This document shows, one piece after another, positions 35,801 to 48,018 of a stretch of DNA of 64,000 nucleotides (the stretch's first letter is position 1; each line of letters opens with the position of its first letter). Where the stretch lies: NCBI GenBank assembly GCA_015501055.1, contig JADNYV010000151.1, positions 1 through 64,000 of the forward strand, read 5' to 3'. Below the pieces are notes generated by a model that ran no database searches, was not told the origin of the DNA, and saw only the letters and a list, made by a program, of their open reading frames with translations. The stretch comes from Mucidula mucida (lineage: Eukaryota > Basidiomycota > Agaricomycetes > Agaricales > Physalacriaceae). Made by a program: the position numbers and the translations under genes.

Positions 35801-36739
35801 CGCTCTCATCACTATCTGACAGGTACCGACTCCTTCGTCTAGGTGCAGGGGCATGTACCGGTCTTGCGCCGCGCGGATTTGAGCCGGAAGAATGCATGGG
35901 CATTCCATGTGGACTCGGAGAACGTATAGGCATTCCATGAGGACTGGAGGAACGTAGTGAAGGGACTGGCGATCCAGCCGCGCTCCGACGAGCCTGGGCC
36001 TCCCGGAAAGCTGCGACGGAGATGCGCTGTGATGAGTCTGAGGCTGTGCTCGTACCCCGAGGCCGCGCTGCAGGTGGTATAGGCGGAGTAAGGGAAGTAG
36101 TTGATGATACAGAACGCGCAGGAGAAGGCGGTCGCACATGTCTAAATGCTTTGAGGTTGAAAGATGCAGAATCTGGGGATAGTAAAGGTGCAGAGGAATT
36201 CGGTTTGGCATTTTGTAAAGACGGTTTAGAGGGTGTAGAGTTTGTGCTTTTCGACCAATTGAAGAATGGGCGTTTCTGGCTACGAGGAGGCGTAGAATCG
36301 GGATTAGTCGGTAAGGAACGCGTGGAGAGGCCCTTGTGCGGATCGCTGTACGCTGCAAAGGAAGGTCTTGGTGCTGGGAGCTCCGCATCTGAGACTGACA
36401 CGCCGCCTATGCTCGTCCTGGGATCGTGACCGTCATTAGAATTGGAAAAGGTGGATCCTGCGGAGCCCTTTTTCCGACCAAACGGCAGGCGCAGCTTGCT
36501 TGACGATGCGACCGGCATACCCGCGGTGGGATAGACATGTTGTGAGGTAGCCGCATAGCATCTTGAGGGTGTAGATGGTTGCGACCATTGGGACTGGAAG
36601 GTAGTGACTTGTCGGGGCGCACGTATTCTGTTGTGGGCGACTCCAACGGCGAGTCCATGCCAGATTCAGCGCTGGTCATACTGCGCACATCGCTAGGACC
36701 ACGCTTGCTTTTCTTAGAGAACATCCCAAGAAGCGGCAT
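32869..36739 (-). CDS. Large intrinsically disordered Ser/Pro-rich protein
   Basis: The likely start at 36739 (MPLLGMFSKKSKRGPSDVRS) is followed by long Ser/Pro/Arg-rich exons: LRLPFGRKKGSAGSTFSN, repeated SSSPHGMPIRSPSPHGMPM, an acidic SDESEEEEEESDDDYG run, and 35395-33656 with SDSSSSDSDDDAPLARL. An intron with GTACGA..TTTCAG ends removes the frame break near 35,400. The last exon has ELERRRNEAKASIEV-LGNVVNGRG, Met/Pro-rich MNMPQMNMSQMMP repeats, Gly-rich YGGGGGGWGSQSMYGG repeats and the C-terminus GGAPPSSWKPGM. A frame change near 36,597 suggests one missing base. No catalytic domain is seen. A scaffold or cortical/regulatory protein is possible, but the function is unknown. It lies between two of the Zn2Cys6 paralogs. 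Confidence 0.6.
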
Positions 36740-38095
36740 CTTGGCTGGTGCTGACGGGCAGTGGTACTACCGTGGCGAGTGTAGCTCCAGTCTAGGTAAT
36801 TGCGACGATGAGCGTGTATACAGGCAATCACAGACCTCGGATAGGAGAAGGGCAGCGCCTACGTCGTGCTGCACGACGAGCAGATGGAGGGAATGAGCGA
36901 AGAAAAGACCGTGGACTGTTTGGGCCCTAGACGGCTGGCACGATGCACGTGGCTTAACGAACCCTGTTATGGAAACTCGGCCTCTTCATGATCTGTTTCA
37001 TTTAATTCGCCATGACACTCGAACGACGACTGTGATTTTGTTGACGATTCTGCTCCCTTTCAGCTCTGCTATATGTCTCTACCATTTGTCCTTGAATACT
37101 GGCAAGGCACCGTCCCTGGACTATTGACTGACGACATTAGACCCCTTCATTTCCATCTGATGGTCTGACTGGCGTCCGATCTTGCTTGAATAACCTACTA
37201 GCTCGCTTACACCCAACAGCCGCGAACTAACACTCTTACTCGGATCTAGCCCATAACGAACGGCACATAACAGTAACCGTCATCATCCTTCAATCACCAA
37301 CGAATATCTCTACCGACATACTCGACTTGATTGCGTCATTGCTAGGTACCGGTTCCCTGTATCCATTGCTCTTGATGTCCCCATGGCGGTTAATTTTTGA
37401 TCGCGATTATCGAATCTCGCACCATCTTCGCGGCGAGAGCGGTGACTACTTATATATGCCGTCTAGACTGACTGATCTCTTACACTGGTCCACTTTTCTG
37501 TTTACCGCTCTCACTTCGCAATGTCTGGGCATACTTGTATGATCCCCCTGCACGTGCGTTCTTGGAAACACGAGCTGACGTTTCGTTAACCTCGCTCCTT
37601 GAATTATGAGGTGACATTACGTTTGCATGTCGCTACTCCGCTCGTACTCCCGTTCCCCGGATTCTCCGAGTCAAACGGTGGCAAACTGAACGTCATGTTT
37701 TCACAACGAAATATACTTGATGCTTCCTGTCTTGCCTTGTATCGTATATCTGAATCTAGCAGTTCGCTTCCGAGGCTCTTTACCCCGACTGTCTTCCACA
37801 AACTGATGACTGTCAAGTTATAGTAAAGGCGACGAGGCAATCCCGCTCGCTAGCAAGTCATGCGAATATATGTAGCGAGTCTCTACTAAGCAGTTGAACG
37901 TAGCTGCAAGGAAGCCTATAAATTCTCCTGCCTTACTTTTTGACAATGAATGTCTTCACAGTGATAGATAAGATCATCAAAAATAATCTTATCAGTTGTC
38001 AAATTGATGAACACTAGGTTGAACTCTAACCACCATCTTCGACGTGTAATCTAATTCAGTCAAAGACGCGTTCTATCTCGTTGAACTCTAAAGGA
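36740..38095. other. Divergent intergenic region
   Basis: This 1.35-kb space separates the disordered-protein gene (minus) from factor 3 (plus). No supported gene is seen. It presumably contains both promoters. Confidence 0.5.
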
Positions 38096-40998
38096 ATGTC
38101 AGACTCGGGGCGCTCTGGAGAAGCGAGCACTCCATCCGAGGATGCAAGGTTTACCGCCTTCTTCCATCCACTTAGTGCTTGAGCTTACGCATCCCAGTCT
38201 CCGTCATGTACGAGTGCCAAAGACCAACGTAAAACGACTATCCGGTTCTTGCGATACGTGTCGAAGGAGAAAAGGTGTGCGTTTACCGTTAAGAAGCTAG
38301 GTGAAGACTAAGATCTTTCTTTACCCAACAGTGAAGTGTATGTGCAATCTCCGCAGCTTGTCGTACCTCGGACGACCGACTTTCTAGGTGACAGTCAGAA
38401 GGGCCAAGGAGCGCCCTGCACGAATTGCCGAGCACACAACATTCCATGTACTCATGATATGCCTGTTCAGGTGTGTCACAATCTGCCTAGCGTTATCTCT
38501 ACACGCTCAAATTGCTGTAGAAACCAGGAATAAAGAACTAGTGCGTGGAAGGTCTTGTTTCCTCTGTTTAATTTACACATGATTTAGTTCCAGGCAAGTT
38601 AACGTACTCCAACAACGGGTGAAGGAACTCGAGGAATTGTTGAAGAAAAGTCAAGATCAGCAGTGCGTATTCGCCCGGCCTGTCTATGCATCTATGTCTT
38701 ATCCTCTGTAGGAAACCGCCCATCTCGTCGGTTTCTGATCCTGTCGCAGAACTGACGGCTCGGCATGAGCACGTCGATGTAGATGATCAAACCGACTCGG
38801 AATATACGCAAATGCTCGACGATATGAAGAAGTTTTCTATAACCTCGACTGACGGGACCAATGACCGCTTCTTTGGACCATCCAGCAATGTCTACTTCAT
38901 TCGCCAGATGCTGAGCATGAAAGGTGGAGCGGGCCCGTCAGGTCGGTCATGGTCGGTACATTCGGTGCGTTTTTCGCGCGCAACTCTTTCCACCGTTTAT
39001 CCTCACGTGCACAACAGTGGGAAGCGGACACTATGAAGCGACCCCTTCTGATATTCCCGGAGGAAGATCTAATGCATAATCTAATCGACATTTTCTTCAG
39101 CAACGTCCCGAATTATCTCACCGCAATTCACGAGCCCAGTTTCCGACGCGAGGTCGCCTGCGGTCTGCATCACCTCAACTCCAGCTTTGGCGGCGTGGTC
39201 TTGATGGTCTGTGGCGTCGCATCGCGCGTCTCACGGGACAATCGCGTTCTCTTGGATGGCGCGTCGGAGCATTCTGCAGGCTGGAAATGGGTTTCGCAGA
39301 CACTGGATCTGCACACATCGCTCTTTCAAAGCGCAAATATCTACGATATTCAATATTGCTGTGTAAGTTCTTTTCAATCTTCCGTGGTTTTTCCCGCTCA
39401 TTCCTAACCGACGTAGCTGTTATCGGAGTACATGCTTGGGTCGTCGACACCTCAGTCGACGTGGTTCGTTATTGGTCAAGGAATGCGCTATGCGATTGAA
39501 CTCGGCTTACATCGGCGTCGCGGTGACGAGAAGCCGACTGTTCAAGGAGAGCTTAAAAACGAGTCTTCTGGACTATTTCATCCTTGATCGTCATATAAGT
39601 ATTTACCATGGTCGACCAGTGTCCATTCCAGACGATGCGTGAGCAATGGTCCATTGCTATTCCTGAGTACGCTGAACATGATCCCAGGTACGATGTGAAT
39701 ACCCGATTCTATGCGATGACGAGTACTGGGAGACTGGAAATCCGGCAACTGACTTCAAACAACCACTGGGAAGCCTTCAAAAATGGAAGCATTCGTTGCC
39801 CTAATAAAGCTCACTCAAATCACATCCATCTCCCTTCGATCTGTCTTCGGCATAAGGACTATGAAGGAGGCGTCGAGTATTCAGAGCAATCTGACGTTAC
39901 TCGACTCAATGCTGAATTCTGGTTCAACTCAGTTCCAGCTCATTGTAGTCCGCTTCCTGTCGTAAGTGTACTTGTACCATTCTCAATCTTCCTTCCTTAG
40001 TGCGCTGGGATACGACCAACCAACCGAAGGATTTCTTTGATCAAGCGTCCGAGTTGTACATGACCTATTACAATCTCCAGATCTTCATTCACCGCCCGTT
40101 TGTCCATTCGAATGCGCCACTTGCGTTGCCTTCGTTAGCAATATGCACCAATGCTGCTAGGTCGTGTATAAGATTGTTGATGATCAGGCATACATTAAGA
40201 CCTGTTCTGAGCATGGTCACCAACGTAAGTTCTCTGTTTGTTTCCTTGACGACTTGCTCAAGGTTTCATAGATGGCGGCGTTCTCTGCGGGAGGTTCAAT
40301 CATCATGAACATGTGGCGGGGATTACGAGAAACGCCACCGCGGGAGCCTGCGAAGAGGGATATAGATGATCTCAGTCACTGTTTGAATGCGTTGAGAAGT
40401 ATCTCTTCGAGGTTGCTAGTTCGTTTAAGTAAAAACAACTCGAGCTGACTTCCATTACAGGTTTCATATGTGTGGACATCTTGTGTATGTTACATACTCA
40501 TTCTGCAATCCCGTTGCTCTGCTCACCCTTTCGCATGGTAGCCATGGGTTGGAGGCTTTTGCCGAGGGCCTACCGTTAGATGAACACAAGGCTGAACCGC
40601 CACCCTGTTATGATATGCAGAAGATCACAGACGATGTTGAGATGCCTTTTGGCGCGTGGGTTCCTTCAGGATACGTTTCGGACCTCAAGCTGCACGACGT
40701 GACTCTCGAGTTCTGTGGTCCGAATTCGTTCGGTGTGATGCCGGAAGAGAAGGCCCAGTTGGAGAATACGGGGCTCTGGGATGGTTTCATTCAGGCTGAT
40801 GTGCCGTTGTTTAATGCGGCTGGGTGGATGAATCCTGCTGAGTCCACGACCAAGGCATTTTCTTCGGAGTGAGTCCATATTTTGTTTCTTCACGAGATCG
40901 AGCGCTCAACTCTTACCCTTCAGTTGGAACGATCAGTGGAACGGATATATGACATCCCTCCCTTCTTTGTCAAGTCTGATGATGGAGGATTTTTGTAG
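38096..40998 (+). pseudogene. Zn(II)2Cys6 fungal transcription factor 3, with multiple one-base frame breaks
   Basis: Start at 38096 (MSDSGRSGEASTPSEDA). An intron at 38149-38197 joins in phase to LRHVRVPKTNVKRLSGSC. The cluster CDTCRRRK-VKC-DSQKGQGAPCTNCRAHNIPC uses the 6-nt microexon 38332-38337. The middle region is clearly paralogous to factors 1 and 2: DRFFGPSSNVYFIRQM, AIHEPSFRREVACGLHHLNS and AIELGLHRRRG. Restoring homology needs one extra base at each of about 39,555-39,559 (A5 run), 39,573, 39,697, 39,773 and 39,919, and probably one near the C-terminus. The end is set at TAG 40996-40998 because SDDGGFL-stop matches factor 1's SAGFL. It is either a pseudogene or a gene damaged by base-calling deletions. 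Confidence 0.7.
38332..38337 (+). other. 6-nt microexon in transcription factor 3
   Basis: TGAAGT lies between CAACAG and GTATGT. The introns are 38275-38331 (57 nt) and 38338-38387 (50 nt). It supplies Val-Lys and the first base of the third Cys. Confidence 0.75.
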
Positions 40999-41216
40999 AG
41001 TAGTGTACTGTATAATAGTCAACAAGCCAATCTATGTAAGGTAGTAAATGGTTTTTTCCAGGACATCGCGTCCTTTTTACTAAGCTTCGATGTCCGGACC
41101 ATGACAAGGACGTTGAGATGGTGGCCAACTGGGGGCAGATCGCAAACCCTAACCTGAGTGTATTTTGTGAACCGGCGCAATCCGATTGGCCCAGTCTATT
41201 CCGCCCTCTCACCTTC

Positions 41217-43041
41217 ATGTTGAAAACAACGTCCTCGCCGATGCTGAGGGCGACGAGCCAAGGTAAAGCGTACTATTTAGTGCCTTGGAAACTATGCTGA
41301 CATTCTCTAGTGGCGAGGCCATTTCGTGCTAAGCTGCGACAGGCGTCCAAACATGCTCGGAGCTTCGCGACCGTATCTGACCCTCCCGTAAGGCGGTATG
41401 GCGGACTCAAGGACCAGGACCGGATATTCACAAACGCTTTCTGTCGACACGATCATGGTTTGAAAGGAGCGCAGGTGGGTTGGTGAGCTAAACGAATAGA
41501 GTAGCTTGCTGACGGAAAGTAGTCGCGCGGTGACTGGCACCGAACCAAAGATATTTTGCTCAAGGGCGACGCCTGGATTATACAGACTGTCAAGGATTCT
41601 GGGCTGCGCGGGCGTGGAGGAGCTGGTTTCCCATCTGGTCTGAAATGGAGCTTTATGAACAAGCCTGGTTGGGAGAAGGATCCAGGTCTGTCGTTCTCGT
41701 TCACCTGAAGCAAGCAACTCTGCTTACAGCAAGCTTAGGCCTCGTTATCTTGTAGTCAACGCTGACGAGGGAGAACCCGGTACATGCAAAGACCGCGAAA
41801 TCATGCGTGGAGACCCACACAAGCTTGTTGAGGGCTGTCTCGTCGCCGGCCGTGCTATGAATGCCAGCGCTGCGTACATCTATATTCGTGGCGAGTTCTA
41901 TCAGGAAGCATCCCATGTTCAGCAGGCGATCGACGAGGCTTACGCCGCTGGATTATTAGGCAAGAACGCTTGCGGCTCCGGTTACTCATTCGACGTGTAT
42001 CTTCATCGAGGAGCGGGAGCCTACATCTGTGGAGAGGAGACGGCGTTGATTGAGAGTTTGGAGGGTAAACAGGGCAAACCTCGTCTGAAGCCTCCCTTCC
42101 CAGCTGACGTGGGTCTCTTCGGTTGCCCAACGACTGTGGCAAATGTCGAGACAGTCGCGGTCGCGCCTACTATTTGTCGCAGGGGTGGAGCCTGGTTTGC
42201 TGGCTTTGGGCGGGAGCGAAACCAGGGCACCAAGCTGTTCTGTATCAGTGGCCACGTCAACAACCCTTGTGTTGTTGAGGAGGAGATGAGTATTCCGTTG
42301 AAGGAGCTCGTCGAGAAGCATTGTGGTGGTGTCCGAGGTGGATGGGACAACTTGCTGGGTATCATTCCTGGAGGTTGCTCAGTACCTGTTCTTCCCATTG
42401 ACAAGTGCGCTGAGGTTTTGTGAGTCATTCATGATCCCGTCTCGCTATGAGTTAGTTTCTGATTCTTTTCAGGATGGATTATGATTCACTCAAAGATGCT
42501 CAGTCTGGTCTTGGTACAGGTGCTGTCATTGTCATGGACAAGAGTACCGACATCGTCGCGGCCATTGCTCGCTTCTCGCAGGTAAGTTCGTAGAAATCAC
42601 AGCGTAATGCAACATTGACACTGTCGTAGTTTACAAACATGAGTCCTGCGGGCAATGTACACCTTGTCGAGAGGGTACTACATGGATGATGAAGATGATG
42701 GACCGTATGGTTGAAGGTCGTAGCCATGTACGGGAAATTGATATGTTACTCGAATTGACGTATGTTCTCCCCACTTGCATCTCCTTCCGTACTCACAATA
42801 TTACAGAAAACAAGTCGAGGGACGTACTATATGTGCTCTCGGTGATGCTGCAGCATGGCCTATTCAAGGCCTGATGCGTCACTTCCGTCCTGAAGTGGAG
42901 GCTAGGATTGAGGCGTTCAGGCAATCTGAGGGTAACGTCGCGTTTGGAGGTATGCTGACTCGGGATGTTGATGATACTTTGGCGGTGCCCGATAACTTGG
43001 GCGTACGGCTTCCTGTCTCGCCGCCATCTGCATCTTTCTAG
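41217..43041 (+). CDS. nuo51: NADH:ubiquinone oxidoreductase 51-kDa subunit (complex I, NDUFV1/NuoF family)
   Basis: The protein starts [15 protein letters not shown], an amphipathic Arg/Ser-rich mitochondrial presequence, with an intron inside it. The mature part begins [17 protein letters not shown]. Key motifs are [18 protein letters not shown] (NADH site), [34 protein letters not shown] (FMN site), and [15 protein letters not shown] plus the later [11 protein letters not shown], which together supply the four Cys of the [4Fe-4S] N3 cluster. The length of about 500 residues fits the family. The protein accepts electrons from NADH in the matrix arm of complex I. At the exon end near 41,684 the splice is one base short of [15 protein letters not shown]; an A is probably missing. 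The RPN7 start lies only 123 bp after the stop. Confidence 0.95.
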
Positions 43042-43164
43042 AGTACATAATACTATTTGTGTTTTCAAAAAATGCACCAAGAGTCGTCGGAAGATGCCGA
43101 TCTCGATTAGTCATCAACTTACGCGTCGCGTCGACGCCTGCCTGCCTTTTGTAAACACACAACG

Positions 43165-44426
43165 ATGAGTGAAGAAGTAGTGCTCCCGATTCCCAACCTT
43201 TCCGTTCCCCAACATCTCTTCATTCTCACATCACCGTCGCTCTCACATCTGCACGAACATTCCAAACATGAACTCATCGAAAGCATAACCACTGATGAGA
43301 TGGCGCCTTACTATGCCTCCATATCGTCCATAATACCGTCGGATGCTGCCCTACTGGAGAAGTTACAAGCATCTAACAAGAAGGGGCTGGACGAGCTGGA
43401 CGAAAAGCTGAAAAAGGCGGAGGATTTGGAGGGCGAGACGGAAATTGGTGATGCCTTAAGGGAGCGGGCCAACTTTTTGACCAAGATTGGCGACAAGGAC
43501 AAGGCTGTTGAAGCGCAGAAACTTGCACTCGAAAAGACGCCTGGATTGGGAAGCAGGATTGACATTACTCTTACGCTTGTGCGCATTGGTTTGTTCTGGC
43601 TCGACCGCGATCTTGTCGTTTGGGGACTCGACAAGGCTGAGGCGTAAGTGTTTTTTGGACTTCCAGTTTCCCTCTGATGTTTTGTCAGGCTAATAGAAGA
43701 GGGCGGAGACTGGGACCGTCGCAATCGCCTCAAAGTCTACAACGGACTCCACCTGCTTTCAATCCGACAATTCTCGCGTGCATCCGTGCTTCTCCTGGAC
43801 GCCATATCCACCTTCACGGCTACCGAGCTGTTATCCTACAATGATTTTATCGCGCTTACCGTCATCGCATCCGCCCTATCCCTTTCCCGTGTTGATCTAA
43901 AGAAGAAACTCATCTCGGCCCCAGAGGTCCTTTCTGTTCTACCAGAACTACCGATACTTGGAGACCTTGTCAAGTCGCTGTATGAGTGCCATTACGACAA
44001 GTTTTTCGTGGCGCTCGCCACGCTTGAACAGACTCATCTTATACCGTCACGGTTCTTGAATCCCCATGCGCGATTCTATGTGCGCGAGATGCGAATCTTG
44101 GCGTACAAGCAGCTCCTACAGAGTTACAAGAGCTTGACGCTGGATAGCATGGGCGTAGCATTCGGTGTCCGTCCGGACTTTGTAGATAACGAGCTTTCGA
44201 GATTCATCTCGTCGGGGAGGCTGAACGCCTCGATTGACCGCGTGAACAGGATTGTAGAGACTTCGAGTGGTACGTCACGCTTCTGCTCTACGATCGTTTC
44301 CTAACGCACTGTCAGATTCCGACGCACCTGGGCTCAGCCTCAAGGGTGCTGCGGTCGATGTTGTTATCAAGCAAGGTGACCTTGTTCTGGCACAGGCTGG
44401 AAGACTCAGCCGGGTACTCGGGTAGC
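43165..44426 (+). CDS. RPN7: 26S proteasome regulatory subunit Rpn7 (PSMD6 family)
   Basis: Three exons with introns at 43644-43688 and about 44,270-44,315. The start is MSEEVVLPIPNLSVPQHLF. Helical-repeat stretches follow (ERANFLTKIGDKDKAVEAQK, then LTLVRIGLFWLDRDLV and GGDWDRRNRLKVYNGLHLLS), the standard Rpn7 core. The PCI domain is seen in YVREMRILAYKQLLQSYKSL, MGVAFGVRPDFVDNELSRFI and ASIDRVNRIVET. The end DLVLAQAGRLSRVLG matches Rpn7. It is a non-ATPase lid subunit that scaffolds substrate deubiquitination. The frame is clean. It is in tandem with the complex I gene. Confidence 0.95.
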
Positions 44427-47400
44427 ATATCGTATGTGTTGTTACGATGACAATGTGAACACAAATCCACCACCTAAGAAAAGACCGTTCAAACGAGCTT
44501 CTCCGAAATATGTTGGTTCTTATGATTTTACGGCTTAGAGTGGTTCACAGTAACGTATGATGTTTCTTTCGACACTTCCACAACTCGCACTGACTGGCCA
44601 TCAGACAGATATTCTCAGCACCGGGAGCTCGTGATTAACGTCAATGTTTCCTTTTAGTTAGTTGTATACGTCAAGGTGTGTTCAAGTGGGACGCTTATAG
44701 AACCGGTCAATAGATCCGCCGCTCGCTGTCACTCGAGCTTTGTCGACGCAACAAATACCACGCCGCTGCTACCGTGCATCAGGGTTTTGAGGTATCCACG
44801 ATCGCTGCTCGGGGACCTCAAGCTCTGATGTGAGCAGCCAACCATTGACATTGAAGAAGTGCAGGCTTGTATCATTAAATCTTCTCTTGCTCGGAGTCCG
44901 ACTGAATACTCTTCAGAATGTGTTGATCGTTCAGTCATTGTAACGTGCTGTCTCTATGGCAAAGAACCTACTCGCGTATTCAGTCGAGCGCCGCTGCCCG
45001 ACTCGGGAGCTATACTTACGATTGTGCCACACAAAGAACCTTGGGTAAGCGGCCAACAAGTTGGTTGCCGGCTCAACACTTTCCAACCTCTCTCAATCGT
45101 CCTATCGCGCCGCTGTTCCCGCATCTTGGCCGGTCAACAAGCTAAGGCCGGCTCTTGTGCATAGTACGCGGTGTTATCCCGCTTGTTGGCCGACTGTACA
45201 TTGTAACAATACGAGATGTCAGAAAGCTCGGACGGGATTCCACATGTGGCGATGAAATCGCTTTACTTGGCATCCGCCGGTGAACAAAGACTAAACCGGA
45301 TTTACTCAAGGCAGACGAGCCTCGGTGGAGTGAGCTGGAAGAATGGGTATCGCTCGTGTCAGGAGCGTATGTCATGTTTAGTGGGATTCCGCGGACTCAA
45401 GCTGACTGCCGCGTTCAAGTAGAGGGGGGAGGGTGTATGTAACAGTTCACGGTCGAACCACCTTCACGGTAATCTTGACACGCACCGATGAATGCTGCCT
45501 ACCGTATGTTACGCTGGCCAGTGATGAACGAGCACAAGAACGTAAGTAAAAAACGTGAACATCGCTGTATCTTAAGTTTAGGCAGTTATATTTCGAGCCG
45601 AATGGATGGTAGCCGGCGATTGGCATGCGAATGCCGAAGTGGTCAATGCTATCTGATTCATCCTGAAGGGTGCGCCCCGTTGAAGAAAGGGTGGGACACC
45701 TGAAAAAGTCTAAATGTCTTGACTGCGGGGGGTGTTGATAGATACTTCGCGACGTTCAAAGATGCAACACATTGCGTTACGATGGCCCTACCCAAGCGAG
45801 CTGATAGTAGTATGTAAAGTGGTAGTAAGTAGGACCCGCGCGCGCGATTACGCCGAACTCGTACTGCTGATGATGGTACATTTCTCCGTACACGTCACAA
45901 CGGCGCAAATAGACCAAATGATGGTGAAATACGGCTTTGGGGGGGGGGGGCGAGAGCGAATGGTACGATGATGAGATGGTATGAAGTCGCCTGGATCTGG
46001 GAGGAAGGAGTACGATGCCAGGGCGATCCTGATTCCTTAACGTCCCCATGAGAGCCGAACCCTGTGAATCAGGGTAAGTGGCTAGGAACCAGAGTGGGAA
46101 CACCATCAGATTCATGAACAGGTTATCACTGAGAGAGTCCTGCACTCCCTTACAAGGCGGGGTAAGGAAGAATCACTGTCAAGCACGTTCCGTCCGTGCT
46201 TCTCAGCCTCGATGAGTGTGAGAAGAAGATACAGGGAGAACGTGCAAAGAGCTAGGCAGGCAACGAGTTCAAGTGTATATCGCGACTTGGCAACTGAGAT
46301 GATTGACAAGACAACAGGTAGGTTTGATCCGAGTATTGCTGTAATGAGAGGTCGGGATTGTCCAGACACGCAAGTTGCCTTGAAATGGTTGATTGGGACT
46401 GCAACTTGAAGTGAGCGCCGAGTTTTGCTCGGTCGGGAAAAAGCAGACCGGAGTTCTGTATCTGTATACTATTACTATCTTCAAATGTCATGAAACGTCT
46501 TGAGAAAAACACCTAGAAAAAAAATGATACGACGAAGTGGATAGCAAGATGCGACGTCCCGTGAAGTCGTTGCAGATGGCGGCCAGACGCGGTCTCAGCT
46601 CTCATGGAAACTGAGAACTGAAGAACTCAAAACGGTGACTGTGCGAAGGATAGCCGCGATACCAGACGAATGCTTTCCGTAGCCAACGGTGATCCTTCGG
46701 GGTGGATGATTGACTGTGCCAATCTTATCCAGCATCATAGAAGACATGAAACCTTTGCGAAGCTGATGAAAATGCGATTCCCTGGTTCATTGTTCCTCGC
46801 GCCGTGGAGTGAGTGATACACGGAGACTTACCGACGCTTCAGACCTTCGCATTGAATACGAGAAAGCTCAACAAACAAGTCGCCGACAGAACCCGAAAGT
46901 GTTTGAAGTGCCTCTGGTCTGATTCCATCAACTATATGAGATCATCCCGGGTTCAATGGAGAACTTGGAACGCAAAAGGAAAGCAGAGGAAATTCGAATT
47001 ATAATATGCTATTGCGCACTCTCCTCCGACTCTGCGCCAAACGTGTCAGTCGATAAGAACCCAAAAGTAGTGCCTATTTACCGTCCGCATCATAACATTC
47101 AAAACGCGCCGGTGCCGATGGTATACGAAGTTGAGTCGTACTAAACCGCAAGGACATAATTGGTCGGTTCTTCAATCGGCCCATGAGTCCAGATATACAT
47201 ATCTGGCGAGACGAGACGCTAGGCAACATCCGCCACTGCTCGTCTGAAGCCTTGTCCAATGGAAGCTCATCTCACTGTCTTGAGCTGGTAAATACAATAA
47301 ATTGTCAGCGGTAAGTAGAGAAAGCGCTGAGGTGAAAGAACGTCTCTAGTAAAGCGCAGTAGACGAATTCACCAGTTGTACAGGGCAACGATGCACACGG

Positions 47401-48018
47401 GAAAATCGCACGAAAAGGCAAGGTCGAAATGAAGTCGCTCTCGTGCAGACCCTGGATCACAGGTCATGTCGTTCGTGAGAGCGAGGTGGCAAATCTAATA
47501 ACACTAGAGTGGGTTCCTGGTGTGTTCAAACGTTCTCAAAATCGGCCGTGTATCCGCATATCGTTAAAACTTTAGATGCGCCTTGAAACACTTGTCGGGA
47601 GCTTTGCCAAAGCAGCGCACAATGACATACTATCGATAGAGGGGGGGGGATGTCGGTTGCTCTTCCGGAGATCTCCAGAAAAATGTCTGCGAAAGTATCA
47701 GGCCGTGATAATCGAGTGTGAACCAAAATGGATTAGTTCGACGACGGAGCGGATCACAAACGGTAGCGCTCAGTCGTGAGAACGTAGGATAGAACGACTC
47801 CAGATGACTTTATGACTTGACGATGGTCGCTATTGGAGCCAAGCGCAGTCGGTCTCAACGCAACGAGCGTGCTCACAGGCACTTTTTTTTTTCTTCGAAT
47901 CATGTCTACAACAATCTAATATAGTAGTACGTGCGTATGTAGGTGTATGCAATGCGGGTCATGAGTGAGTACAACAAGAGTATGGAAGTACAAAAATGAC
48001 GGTCGTCAATTATACAGT
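44427..48018. other. Long gene-poor region (3.6 kb)
   Basis: Only short frames without recognisable domains occur. There are homopolymer runs (G12 at 45939-45950, G9 at 47641-47649, T-rich at about 47,884) but no terminal repeats or RNA genes that I can support. Confidence 0.5.
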
